Shown here piece by piece: positions 42,670-53,100 of a stretch of DNA of 55,631 bases; position 1 is the first letter of the stretch; every line of letters begins with the position of its first letter. The DNA is from Dinochytrium kinnereticum (taxonomy: Eukaryota > Chytridiomycota > Chytridiomycetes > Chytridiales > Chytridiaceae). Below the pieces are notes generated by a model. The model made no database searches, was not told where the DNA came from, and was given only the letters and a program-made list of their open reading frames with translations. Location: NCBI GenBank assembly GCA_027604005.1, contig JADGJT010000054.1, forward strand, positions 1 through 55,631, read 5' to 3'. Made by a program: the position numbers and the translations under genes.

Positions 42670-43818
42670 TAGCCTTTATTGGGGTGGGGAGGGATTTATT
42701 CTTGTTGTTTTGTTTTTTCATATTTATTTGGAATGTGAAGGACAGTTTGTTGATTATTTTTTCTTAGTTTGTTTTTTTTTTGTTGTTGCATTTTTGCCGG
42801 TTATCTTTTTTTTGTCTTGTTTGTTTTCCCCCGTCTTCTGGTTTTGCCGTTGGTTTATTAAGAACTGCTCATTACTTTTTTGGTTTTTTTTTTTTTTTGC
42901 TTCCTTTTCTCTTCTTTTTTGGTGGTTTCTATTCCTTCTCTCTCTATTTTCATTCTTCTTTTTTCTTCTCTTCTTTATTATTCTTTTCTCTTTCTTTGGA
43001 GAATGGATGCTTTGCTTTCAATACATTTTTGGCCCTTCTGGAGCCTCTTTCTGGATCACTTTTTCTGTTTTAAAACGTCAAAGAGGTTTATTTGGTCTGC
43101 TATGATATATTTATTGTAGGCAGGTGAAATCACTCATCATCATACTTTTCTTTTCTGGTTTGCTTATCTTTTTACTACAGCCCTGAATATCCTTTTTCTT
43201 CTTCCCTTCGTTATTTGCTTTTTCTTGTTGCGAGGGCCCGGGAAGTGATGAATAATAATAGAGTTTAGATGGAGCAAAGTGGTTTGAATTCCTGTCCTCA
43301 TGGCGGGCAAGCAGCAGCAGCCGTGCACAGATCACGAAATCATTCATTACCCCAACCATCCTCATCCTGGCATCCTGGTGAGCGAGTGTGCTGTGGTGTG
43401 GCGCAGCATCATCACCCTCCCTCACCGCAACCTGCAGGCTTGCCTCAACTTTGATAACTGGAGCCTCAACCTTCAAAGTCCGATCCCAGAGATCGACACG
43501 GCTGGCTGCACACCACAGGGGCGCTTGGCGCGCGGAGCGGAGTTTCAAGCGTCAACGGGAGGCATTTCAAATCCCACTTCCGTCAAACCCCAGCGCGAGC
43601 CAATGGCCATTGCCTTGTTGTGTCTTATCTCCTGTGCCGTCCGAACCCTTCCTACTTAAGGCTACGCGTCTCCTGCCCGGTTGTTTGTTCCTCCACCCGT
43701 TCGTTCACTGTCGTTAATCAGGACCTCATTCCCCCCCACCCTCACCTCCTCAGCAGGCCGCAACCTCCCGACCACCAACTCACAACCGCCTCGAGCGAGA
43801 CCTCATACGCAATCAATC
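42670..43818. other. Spacer: Rho 3' region and protease promoter
   Basis: The left 450 bp is strongly T-rich (long T runs at 42770-42990), giving only Phe/Leu-rich chance ORFs. The right part includes ACGCGT at about 43666-43671, roughly 150 bp before the protease ATG, and a CACC-rich leader. No gene is accepted. Confidence 0.5.
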
Positions 43819-45763
43819 ATGCTCTTCACGACGCTCAAGTCCATCGCCGTTCTCCTCTTAGCGGGGTCAGCCGCCGCGCTCCCGTCCTCTCACAGGCACC
43901 ACCGCAAACCGTCCACTTCATCGCACTTTGCGCCCCTATTGAAGACGACTGGAAAGGCTATCAAGGACAAGTACATTGTGGTGCTGAAGGAAGGAATGGA
44001 CGAGGGCGCGATGGTTGGACATTACCTGTGGCTTGCGGAGACGTTGACGATGGCCAACGCTTTTTCGGAGGAGGTGTTGGATGTGTTGGATCGGACTTTT
44101 GATGTGGGGGGGAACGGGGTCTTCCGGGGTTACAGGTAAAGAAAGCTTTGGAGAGAGTGTTTGGTGGGGAGGCAGGCGTATCTCAAACTCCTTTTTTTTT
44201 CTTCTTCTTCCTTTCTTTCTTTTACAGTGGGACGTTTTCGCTTCAGACTCTTGCGCTGTTGAGGGCCAACCCGATGGTTGCGCATGTTGAGCAAGACCAG
44301 ATCATCAGCGTTGATTACCACAAGGAAAGCGTTCGCGTTTCGGAGGGGTTGGTCACCCAGAAGGATGCTCCCTGGGGACTTGCGAGGATCTCTCACAAGG
44401 ACCTTCCAAAGGATGCTGAGAAGCAGAGCGAATACGTGAGTTTAGGATTCTTCACCTTTTTTGTTGCTCTCTTTGGCCTTTGATGCCTCTTCAGGTTTTA
44501 TCTGCCCATCGTTTATTCCCCTGATCAGTGTAGCGCATCCAATCTCTTCCCTGGTTCAAATTGCCCATCAACTAATCACCAATCCTTCAACTTCACGCTG
44601 CATGACAGATCTTCAAGGAGGACGTTGGAGAGGGTGTCACCGCCTATGTTATCGACACTGGTGTGTACGTGGCTCACTCAGACTTTGAGGGGCGTGCCAA
44701 GTGGGGTATCACGATCCCCAAGGGCGACCAGGACATTGACGGAAACGGCCACGGAACCCACGTCGCTGGAACCATCGCCGGCAAGCGCTACGGCGTCGCA
44801 AAGAACGCCAAGATCGTCGCTGTCAAGGTATGCCGATAACATGCCCTCGACACCCCACTTTTAACCAAACGTCGGTCCTCATTTTCGCTGTTGACAGGTC
44901 CTTCGATCTAATGGGTCTGGTACCCTTTCGGATGTCATCAAGGGCGTCGAGTGGGTGGTTGGCAGGCACTTGGCTGAGGTCGCTGCTGCTGAAGCTCGTG
45001 GCAAGTCATCCAAGGTGAAGAGCGTTGCCAACATGTCTCTGGGTGGTGGCAGCTCGCCTGGTCTCGACAGGGCTGTGAATGTCGCCGTTGAGTCTGGCAT
45101 CCACTTTGTAAGTTGCGTGTTTCTTTCTTTCTCATCTGCCTCTCACCTCCCTCTTCTCATATTGCATCCGTTCTTATTATTCTTCTTCTTTCGTTACAGG
45201 CTGTTGCGGCGGGTAACTCTGGTGACGACGCGTGCGACTATTCCCCCGCCGCTTCGGAGCTTGCTGTGACCGTCGGCGCTACCACGTCTGCTGACACCAT
45301 GGCCTACTTTAGCAACCACGGAAGGTGCACTGACATTTACGGACCCGGCTACAACATTCTTTCCACCTGGATCGGTTCCCCCAATGCCACCGCCACCATC
45401 TCTGGCACCTCCATGGTAATTACAAATCGCCAGTCCGTTCACCTTTTTCAATCTCTAACGTGTCGATATAATCCATCCATTACAAAACAAAAGGCCTCCC
45501 CTCACACTGCTGGTGTTCTCGCCGCTTTGGCCTCCTTCAACGATTTTGAGACGTACTCCCCCGCTGACCTCAAGAAGCATTTGATCGAAAAGCTTGCTCA
45601 CAAGGATGTGGTGAAGGGCATCCCCAACTGGGCTGGAGGTGACAACCGTCTCCTTTTCCTCGAAGAGAACTCTGTTGATGCTCCTGAGGAGGAGGAGGAG
45701 GAGGAGGAGGAGGACGAGAAGGTGTTCAAGGGTAACAACAAGGCTCAGGCCGTGTTCTGGTGA
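43819..45763 (+). CDS. Subtilisin-like serine protease, proteinase K type (S8A)
   Basis: Six exons (43819-44135, 44228-44435, 44609-44827, 44898-45107, 45200-45415, 45494-45763) give 479 residues. Signal peptide [20 protein letters not shown]; an I9 propeptide ([17 protein letters not shown] to [11 protein letters not shown]); then the mature domain. The triad is Asp191 (YVIDTGVY), His223 ([12 protein letters not shown]) and Ser389 (ISGTSM|ASPH, split by an intron), with the oxyanion Asn in AAGNSGDD. The architecture matches secreted or vacuolar cerevisin-type proteases. The C-terminus has an acidic EEEEEEEEE run and a short [11 protein letters not shown] tail, unlike secreted alkaline proteases. 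A vacuolar or extracellular role is likely. Confidence 0.95.
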
Positions 45764-46311
45764 TGACTTGACCTGCTGTCATCGTGCCTGATTGATTCTC
45801 ATTCATTATTCTTCTTTACTGTCATGTCCGTTTCAATCCCACAAAGCCTCACTTGACCTTTCGCTGAAGCCTCATTGGTTTTTCTTCTTCTTCAATACTC
45901 CCTTCCTGTATTTTTTACGAGTTCCTTTCTGCCCATCGCTGCTCTCACCGTCATCGTCCAAAAACGAAATAAAAACATTCCCCCCAAAACCCGCCCCTTC
46001 CCCCATTCTGCGCTGCGCGTCTTCCCTCGGCGTCACCACCAGCGGCATGCGTCGTCTTCGCAGAGTCCCCGCTGGCGACGACCGTCGAAGGGAGGCCGTC
46101 GTCGGGCAGAAGGACGACGGAAGACTTTGGAAAGAAATAGAAATTTGCTCAAACCGTTCAACCGACACTCAACCCCGTCTTCCTGCGGTCGTCCCTCCCA
46201 GCCCCCAATCTCCCCCGGCGCTTCTGCCGTTGAACTCGCATCTGGTTGAAGGAGGGTCTCACTCAGCGTCAACGTCGTTGTCTTTGAGGGTCGCTTCGCT
46301 GGGTGGTAGCG
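45764..46311. other. Spacer between protease and TOPORS homologue
   Basis: About 550 bp. C/T-rich on the left (3' UTR) and GC-rich on the right (46020-46110). No TATA box or confident ORF. Confidence 0.45.
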
Positions 46312-49300
46312 ATGATGGTGACGTCCAGAGGTCGGCATGCATCCAGAGCGTCGTCAGGGCCAAGCAGGCGTGAGACGCCGTCTGCGGAGCTTTACGACGG
46401 CATTGATAGCAGCGATGACGATGGAAGACGCCCGCCCTCGTTGAAGGACAGGGACGTCGTTTCTTCCTCCAAGAAACGGAGAATTCGTCATCACCACCGG
46501 TCAAAGGACACGCCGAAGCCCTACCAAAGCTTTGCAAGGGACAGGAACAGCGGATCAGAGGAGGAAGGGTACCAGGAGCGCAGCTCTGACAGCGACTCTG
46601 ACGAAGGCATGGAGAGGAATGAGGGGAGTGCCATGACGGGTGCTGCGGACGAGGAGGAGAGGGACCAAACGACGGAAAGACCCTGCCCCATCTGCCTTCA
46701 ACCTTTTGAAGACCGGTCGGTGCTCTCATCATGCTTTCACGAGTTCTGTCATTTCTGCATCCGAAAGTGGTCCGACATATCAAGGAGCTGTCCGCTATGC
46801 AAGCAGGCGTTCAGAGAATGCCTGCATGACTTTCGCAGTGATCAGGATTACATTCGGGTGTGTGTGTTTGGATCCTCGGGGGTTTTAGGGGCCACTTGCT
46901 GATATCCTTTTCTCCATCTGTTTGCAGTACACCTTTCCTGTCGTGCCTGTTGAGAAGGGGACGGAGAGACTTGTGATTCAGCCTACCCGGATGTTGCCGG
47001 AGCTGTCCATGCTGCCTTCGGACCCGAGGGCACCACCTCCCACGAGCGAGCAGATTCTGATGGATGCTAAAAAGAGAATTCGGCACGAGTCGGAGGAGGC
47101 CAGACGGAAAAGGATTTGGGTGGATGGGAAGCATACCATGAAGGATTTCAAGGCTTTAAGCTCTTTGGACAAGAGAAGGTGACTGCCTACACCGCCTTTT
47201 TTTTCCTCTCTTCTCCTTTTCTTTTATTTAAAGAGCAGGACGGATGTGAATTGATCTTTAGTGAAGCTCGTGCATATATCTCATTATCCTTTTCTTTTAA
47301 ACCTCTCTTGTTAGGCTCGTTTACCGGTACAAGCTTGAACCCATCGGCTTGACACCGACAAGGCAGGTGACTCCACAGATGTTTCAGAAGGAAAGAGCCT
47401 TGCTGGATCGTGTTCGGCCTTGGATCACCAGAGATCTGCAGGTACTTCTGAAGGATTCTGACGTGGAGCTTATTCAAGAACTCGTTGTCTCCGTCATTGA
47501 AAGGTTTGGTTTCACCTCTGTTCATAGTTATTGCTGGCTTTTTGATTTGTTGCTCAATCCTGATCCATATCCGTACAGGTTCGACCTCACATCAACGCAA
47601 GCCGTGGACGAGCTCCGGCCCTATCTTACGAGATCACCCAAGAAATTCCTTCAAGAGCTCTCACGTTTCGCCAACTCTTCCCTCTCCATGACACAATGGG
47701 ACACACTAGTAAAGTATCAAAACCCCGCTGAAGTTGCGGCTGAAAAGGAAGCTGCGCCTACGGCCGCCGCCACAACTTCCACAACACCTTCAACCACCAC
47801 CACCCTTCCTGCCACGGAGTCTGGTGGGCAGGAGAATGAAAAGGAAGTGGCACCAGATAAGCTGCCTTTGGTATTTAGAGGCGGAGAGGAAGGGGGTCGA
47901 AACAACGAGCAGGCGTCACCAAGCAAAGGGAGCGATGAAGTTGATGTTAAACGGTCAGAGATTCGAAAGGGCAAGCGAAAGGCGGACGTCTGTGATCATC
48001 CCGAAGAACGACACAACCGCGCAAGAGACAGAAATGGCGATGAAGGTGATAAGGATCGCAAGAGGAGGCGTCATCGAAAACGGGGTCGATCCGTCTCCTC
48101 CTCCTCTGTTTCGTACTCATCGCATGAGTCCTCACCTTCCGATTCGGAGGTCTCGTCCCGGTCCGTCTCACAACTGTCCTCAGCATCAGATGATGAGTCC
48201 AAACGAAGGAGAAGAAAGGAAAAGGCGAGGAAGCGACGTCGGTCTTCTCGTGATCGTCATAGAAGACGGAAAGGGTCTGGATCGGAGGATGATGAGTCTG
48301 AGGCTGGGATCAGAAAGAAGAAGAGGCGGAAGGAGAGCAAATCTGATCGTCGGCATCGGGATAACAGGGACGGGCGCAGCCGGAGGGAGGAGGAACGTCG
48401 GAAGAAGCGGAGTAGACATGAGAGGAAGAAGAGGGAGGCGTCGCCCTCGCCTTTGTCATCCTCTTTTTCTGCATCATCGTCAGAGTCGTCGAGGTCTCTG
48501 TCTTTGGAGGGTAATAGGAGAAGTCGGAGGGACGAACTTCGAGGCGGGCATGATCGTGATGAGGAGCCGCGAAAGGACAAGGCATCGAGCTACCGGCGCA
48601 GCCGGCACCAGCATGATAATGATGGGAAGGAGCGGCGGAGGAGACACCGAGATCAGGAGGATGGCGAGGGAAGATCGAGACGCCACCGCCTCCTAGACGA
48701 CGATGAGGCGTACGATAGACGAAAGCGATATCGATATGAAGAGAATGGCACACATCGAAGGCATGCTTATGAAGACAGCCATCAGAGCGAACGCAGGAAG
48801 ACCTCTGGCCGACAGGACGATCTGGAGCACAATGATGCAAGACGGTCATGGTCAGTTCGTGGTTCGCCTTCATTGAGCTCACATCGTCCGTCCCATCCTC
48901 AGAATGGACCTAGAGAGACCACACCTATTCAGCCCGAGCCAGTCACTAAAGAGACCCCTGAGGAAGAGGCGGCGAGGTTGAGAAAGGCTCTGGTGATGCC
49001 GAAACCTTTGCACACACGCGATGGACCAGACGACCGTTTGCTGGAAGGCTGCAATGAGGATCGGTCAAGGAGGGTTGTGGCTGCTGGGGACGGCGTCAGT
49101 GGAAGTTTGGTTGACCAAGCTCCATCAGCCGAGAATGACGCGGCAAAGTATAAACACCTATTGCTTGCCAGAAGAAAGAAGGCTGGCCTATCAACGGCTG
49201 CCTCGGCACCAGCAGACGCCTCAATCGCAACGGATGGTTCGACCACTGGTGCTTCGGAGCCGTCTGCAGGGAGTGTTGAGATGGACGAGGCGGCCAGGCT

Positions 49301-49400
49301 GAGGCAGACGCTGCTGAGCCAGAAGAGGTCTGGCACATCGATGGCCACTAACGAGGCTGCGAGGTTAAGGAGCCTCTTGATGGCCCAGAAGCGATCATAG
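46312..49400 (+). CDS. TOPORS: TOPORS-like RING-finger E3 ligase with RS-rich region
   Basis: Exons 46312-46857, 46928-47178, 47315-47503 and 47579-49400 total 2808 nt, or 935 residues. A C3HC4 RING lies at residues 125-163 (CPICLQPF, CFHEFCHFC, CPLC). Next is the TOPORS-specific region, with YTFPVVP, TPQMFQKERALLDRVRPWI and ELRPYLTRSPKKFLQELSRF, matching the conserved block after the RING in animal Topors. Then comes a long Arg/Ser/Lys/Asp-rich domain (about 420-690). In animals TOPORS is a nuclear ubiquitin and SUMO E3 ligase. The third intron (47504-47578, 75 nt) is in frame and open, so both forms are translatable. The last 130 residues hold four divergent copies of an AARLR-x2-L motif. 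Confidence 0.88.
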
Positions 49401-50158
49401 CTCATCTAACCCTTCAACCCTTTCCCTCCCCCCCCCCATCCCCCCATCCTCACCTTGTGATAAATGGTAAATAAAAGAGAGCGTTGACCACAGCGATCTC
49501 ACCAGCATTTTCTGAGCGCCCCGCGTCCGTCGCCCTTGCCGCGCGTCGTGATGGGGCGGATGGCCCGTTGACGGACGCGTGACGGCTGTTTCAGGGGCGG
49601 AATTCTCAAAAGAAAAAAAGAAACAAATTCAGGTGTGTCCGTCCCCCCCTCCAGCCACGAACAGAACGACGACGACGGCTGCGACCACCGGCATCCGCAG
49701 AGACGACGACGGCCGCCGTTGAGCTTAGCAAGCAGATCACAGGCGAAAGAGGCGGAGGACGACGACGGGGTGGGCTGGACAGTGTGGAAAAGAAAGGGCG
49801 ACGGAGGAGAGAACCCGCTGCATCCATTGCTGTGCTCGGCTGCTGGATGTTGCTGCTGTGAGGGGGTGCATTGCTTGACGGCGCATCCACAGGAGGTTTT
49901 CATATATTGGCTGACAGACGGTCTCGCGCAAACTTCTGCTTCAGTGACAAAGGAGGTCGAAGGGACAAGTGCCCCAATGTGAGTGGCCGTTCCCTGTTTG
50001 TGAAGGAAAGCTGTCGGCACTCCTTCTCCATACGAAGGATTCAAGTCGCCGTTCCCCTCCCGTCCATTGCTCGGCGACATGGCATTTCTTTCTGGTTGTG
50101 ATCGCTCACTCTTTTTTTCCACCCAGCCGCTCTTGCCCTACTGGAGAGAACCTCAGCG
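49401..50158. other. Spacer upstream of the channel gene
   Basis: About 760 bp. C-runs lie at 49425-49446, and GACGGACGCGTGACGG (about 49571-49586) contains another ACGCGT word. ORFs on both strands (49499-50122 minus, 49635-49982 plus) overlap each other antisense and have no recognisable domain, so none is accepted. Confidence 0.45.
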
Positions 50159-53100
50159 ATGGTATATTTGCATGACCGCCGAAGAAGGCGGCGGTGCCTA
50201 AAACACGCCCTCGTAGGGGCAGCAGCATGGTTCCTGCCTCTCTCTCTATGCAGGTCGACATTGGCCCAGGGTGCCTCGCCAGCCTCCATTGATTTTCCAA
50301 ACCTTTGCTCAGAGAATCCGACTCGCTCCACCCTTGCTCTGTGAGTTTTTTCTATCGGCCATGGCCGTGCTTTTTTATCCACCTCCTTTTCTTTGGCCGT
50401 CTTTACGGTGGTTTACGTCTTTTTTTTTTTACGGAGCGCCCTAATCTTAATTCTCTCATCGTCTCTTTGCTTACGTCGCTAGATCCAACTCAACATGGGA
50501 TGTTCCTCTGCCACCTTCTTCCGGGAAGCAGCAGCAGCAGAATGCAAATGTGACGCTGTTTATTCGAGCCTCTGCTGAAAACACGTTTGAAAAGGCGTTT
50601 GGTACGCGCTTCTCTCCTTCACCTCCCTCCACCACCTTTGTTTTCTCTTCTTTTCTCTCGATGATCATTTTTTCCCCCCGCCTAATAATCGGTGACTTTG
50701 ACGGCGTTCTGAAGAAATCCCCTACCACCATATTTGTCGCCTTATCCATCCTCCCTTAGTTTAGGCGCTGACGTTTTGTTTTTTTTTTCTTCTTTCTATT
50801 AATTTCTCCAAAACTCCTTTTCAGCATCTTTTCGCGCAGAGAACCGCTCGGACCTCACCTATAACTTTTGCGATCTCGTCACTTGCCCCGTTATGGCGGG
50901 ATCGAATATCACATTTTCCGTGGTAAGGAATTTCTTGCCCGCTTTCACAGTGTTTTCTTCTTCTTAACGCATTCTGTTAGCCTCTGAGATTTAATGGGTC
51001 CTATGTAAAGAAGCTCTCTGCCGGGAAGGTTATCCAGTTTGCTCTTTGGGAGGTTGACCAAACCAATACTGTTTCTTCTCTGGGGTGCTGGAACATGACC
51101 CTTCAGTTGCCGTCTATCCCATCACGTAAGCCAAAAAAAGAATACTTGGCCTATCTCATCATAATTATCCAGCCGATTCACTGTCCACCGTATCGATAGT
51201 CACGATCACATTTACATCCATGGCTTTGATTTTGTCTCTTATCGCGTCCATCGCGTGGCATATTGTCCTCCGAGACTCGGAAACAACCCATTTTGAGCTC
51301 TCCCCAACTGGAGGCGTCGCTCTCACCCTCACCTCCGCCGACGATGATACTCCGTACGCACGCACCCCGTTTCCAACCTTCACCGATTTTCTTCTTCACT
51401 GCCAGTTTATCGCCGCTCTTGGGATGATGACTGTCCGCTTCCCAAAGCCTCATTTCGATCTTGTCCGAGTCTTTGGGTGGTTTGTCTTTCTGTTTGGCTA
51501 CTTTGGCATCGATCGGGCGGCTTATTCGGTTCAGAATTTGGGAGGGGCATCGAGTGATTCTTTGTCTGGCTCAAAAAATAACAGCGTTCCCACCACAACC
51601 TCATCTCTTGCTTCATCGACTTTGGTCGGCGCCTCATCCACTATCACTGCTACTACTACTACTACGGCGATACCCACATCCGCCGTTCTTGCTCCTTGCT
51701 CACCTGAAACTCCAGGTCCCAACGGAATCTGCAACATCGAGGGATACTGCTGTTCCGTCAGTGGTTACTGTGGGACCGGCCCTGAGTACTGCGGGAATGG
51801 CGGCGGGCCCCCTTTTGCTCCTTTGTCGGGAATGCTAGAGAAAAGGCAGCAGCCAGAAACGACATCTGCTTTTCCTACGGCAGATCTGGTCTTGCCTACC
51901 TCTGTAACGTTTGCTCCAAGACCCACATCTATCACTGCTGCTGTCGCTTCCACAACCATATCAATTGGAGGGCTGACTGCGACTCCAGGAATCAACGCCA
52001 CCCCGCCCTCGCCATCACCGGGAATCGACAAGTTCGTCATCGACTCCCTCTCGCACCTCACTTCTGGTGGAAACGCCTTGGGCTCAAGTCTGATTGTCAC
52101 AACCATCCTCGTTGTTCTTACCTGCACCTTCTTCCTCGTTGCTATCCCAGTTGGATGGGGATGGGTGAGATGGTGGGTCTCCTTCAGACGGTCCCGAGGA
52201 CTTCCCGTTCGATCTGGGTCAAGCATGTCGATTCGTCACAGTGCCGGGGCGCCCGGTCCTGGACTTGGCAGACCTGGATCCGGAATGAGCGGGGGAACGA
52301 GCTTGAGATATGTGGTTGATGGGGAAGGTGAGGTGAGCCGGTCGACCTCTGCTTTGGGGTTGACGGGAGATGTGGAGAAGAAGGAACAAGTAGAGAAAGA
52401 GAGGATCTTTTGGATGAGGAGATGGCTGAGGTGGATTTGGCTTCATTTTTGGGGTGAGATACTTCGTTTGTCCTTTTTTTTTTTTTTTGTAAAGGAGACA
52501 GCAGGGTAACTTTGATCAAACTCAAAAGGTCTCATTCTCCAAATATACGTCGTTGCCTTCTTCCCCATTCTGGTCTTTTCTTTTCACGATCTGATGATCT
52601 CGTCGAGCTCCTCCTCGCCAAGATGGCAGATTCTCCTTCTCTCATCAGTTTTGGTGGTTTTGGCATTCGTTGCACTTTTTTCAATCATCACTAGGATCAT
52701 GAGGGTCTTGCCTAATGAGAGACTGTTCACGGAGAAGGCCTATTTGATAAGGTAAGGATTGATGTTTTGCTGTGTTGCTGCTTTTGAAGACTCAACTTGT
52801 TTGAACTGCCATTCTTGTGTTTTCATCTACTAACACACTTGTCTTCATACTTTTCAGATTCGGTAGCATCTATGCATCATATGTAAGTTTTTGTTTTTTT
52901 GTTTTTGTTGTTGGCCATCGGTTCTTGCGACCGTTTACCCTAACCTCACACTTTATTAGAAACCTGCAACTCTCTTCTTCTTTATCGTCCCTTTCGCCCA
53001 CCGCACCGTCCTTGCCCTGATGGTCGGCGGAATCCGCAACGCCACCGTTCAAGTCTCTGTTACCGTTACCATCGAAGCGCTGCACCTGACCACCCTCCTC

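Noticed and set aside
42584..43119. 173-residue Phe-rich plus-strand ORF and its overlapping frames
   Set aside because: A translation of T runs in the Rho 3' region. The composition (mainly Phe/Leu/Ser) is the signature of poly-T rather than a protein.
47717..48882. Long antisense and alternative-frame ORFs (up to 320 codons) in the TOPORS RS-rich region
   Set aside because: Arg/Ser-rich codons (CGN, AGG, TCN) open all frames. The real frame is fixed by the upstream RING exons.
49499..50122. 207-residue minus-strand ORF with an antisense plus-strand ORF at 49635-49982
   Set aside because: Both are low-complexity His/Pro/Ser translations of a GC-rich spacer, they overlap antisense, and neither has a domain or splice support.
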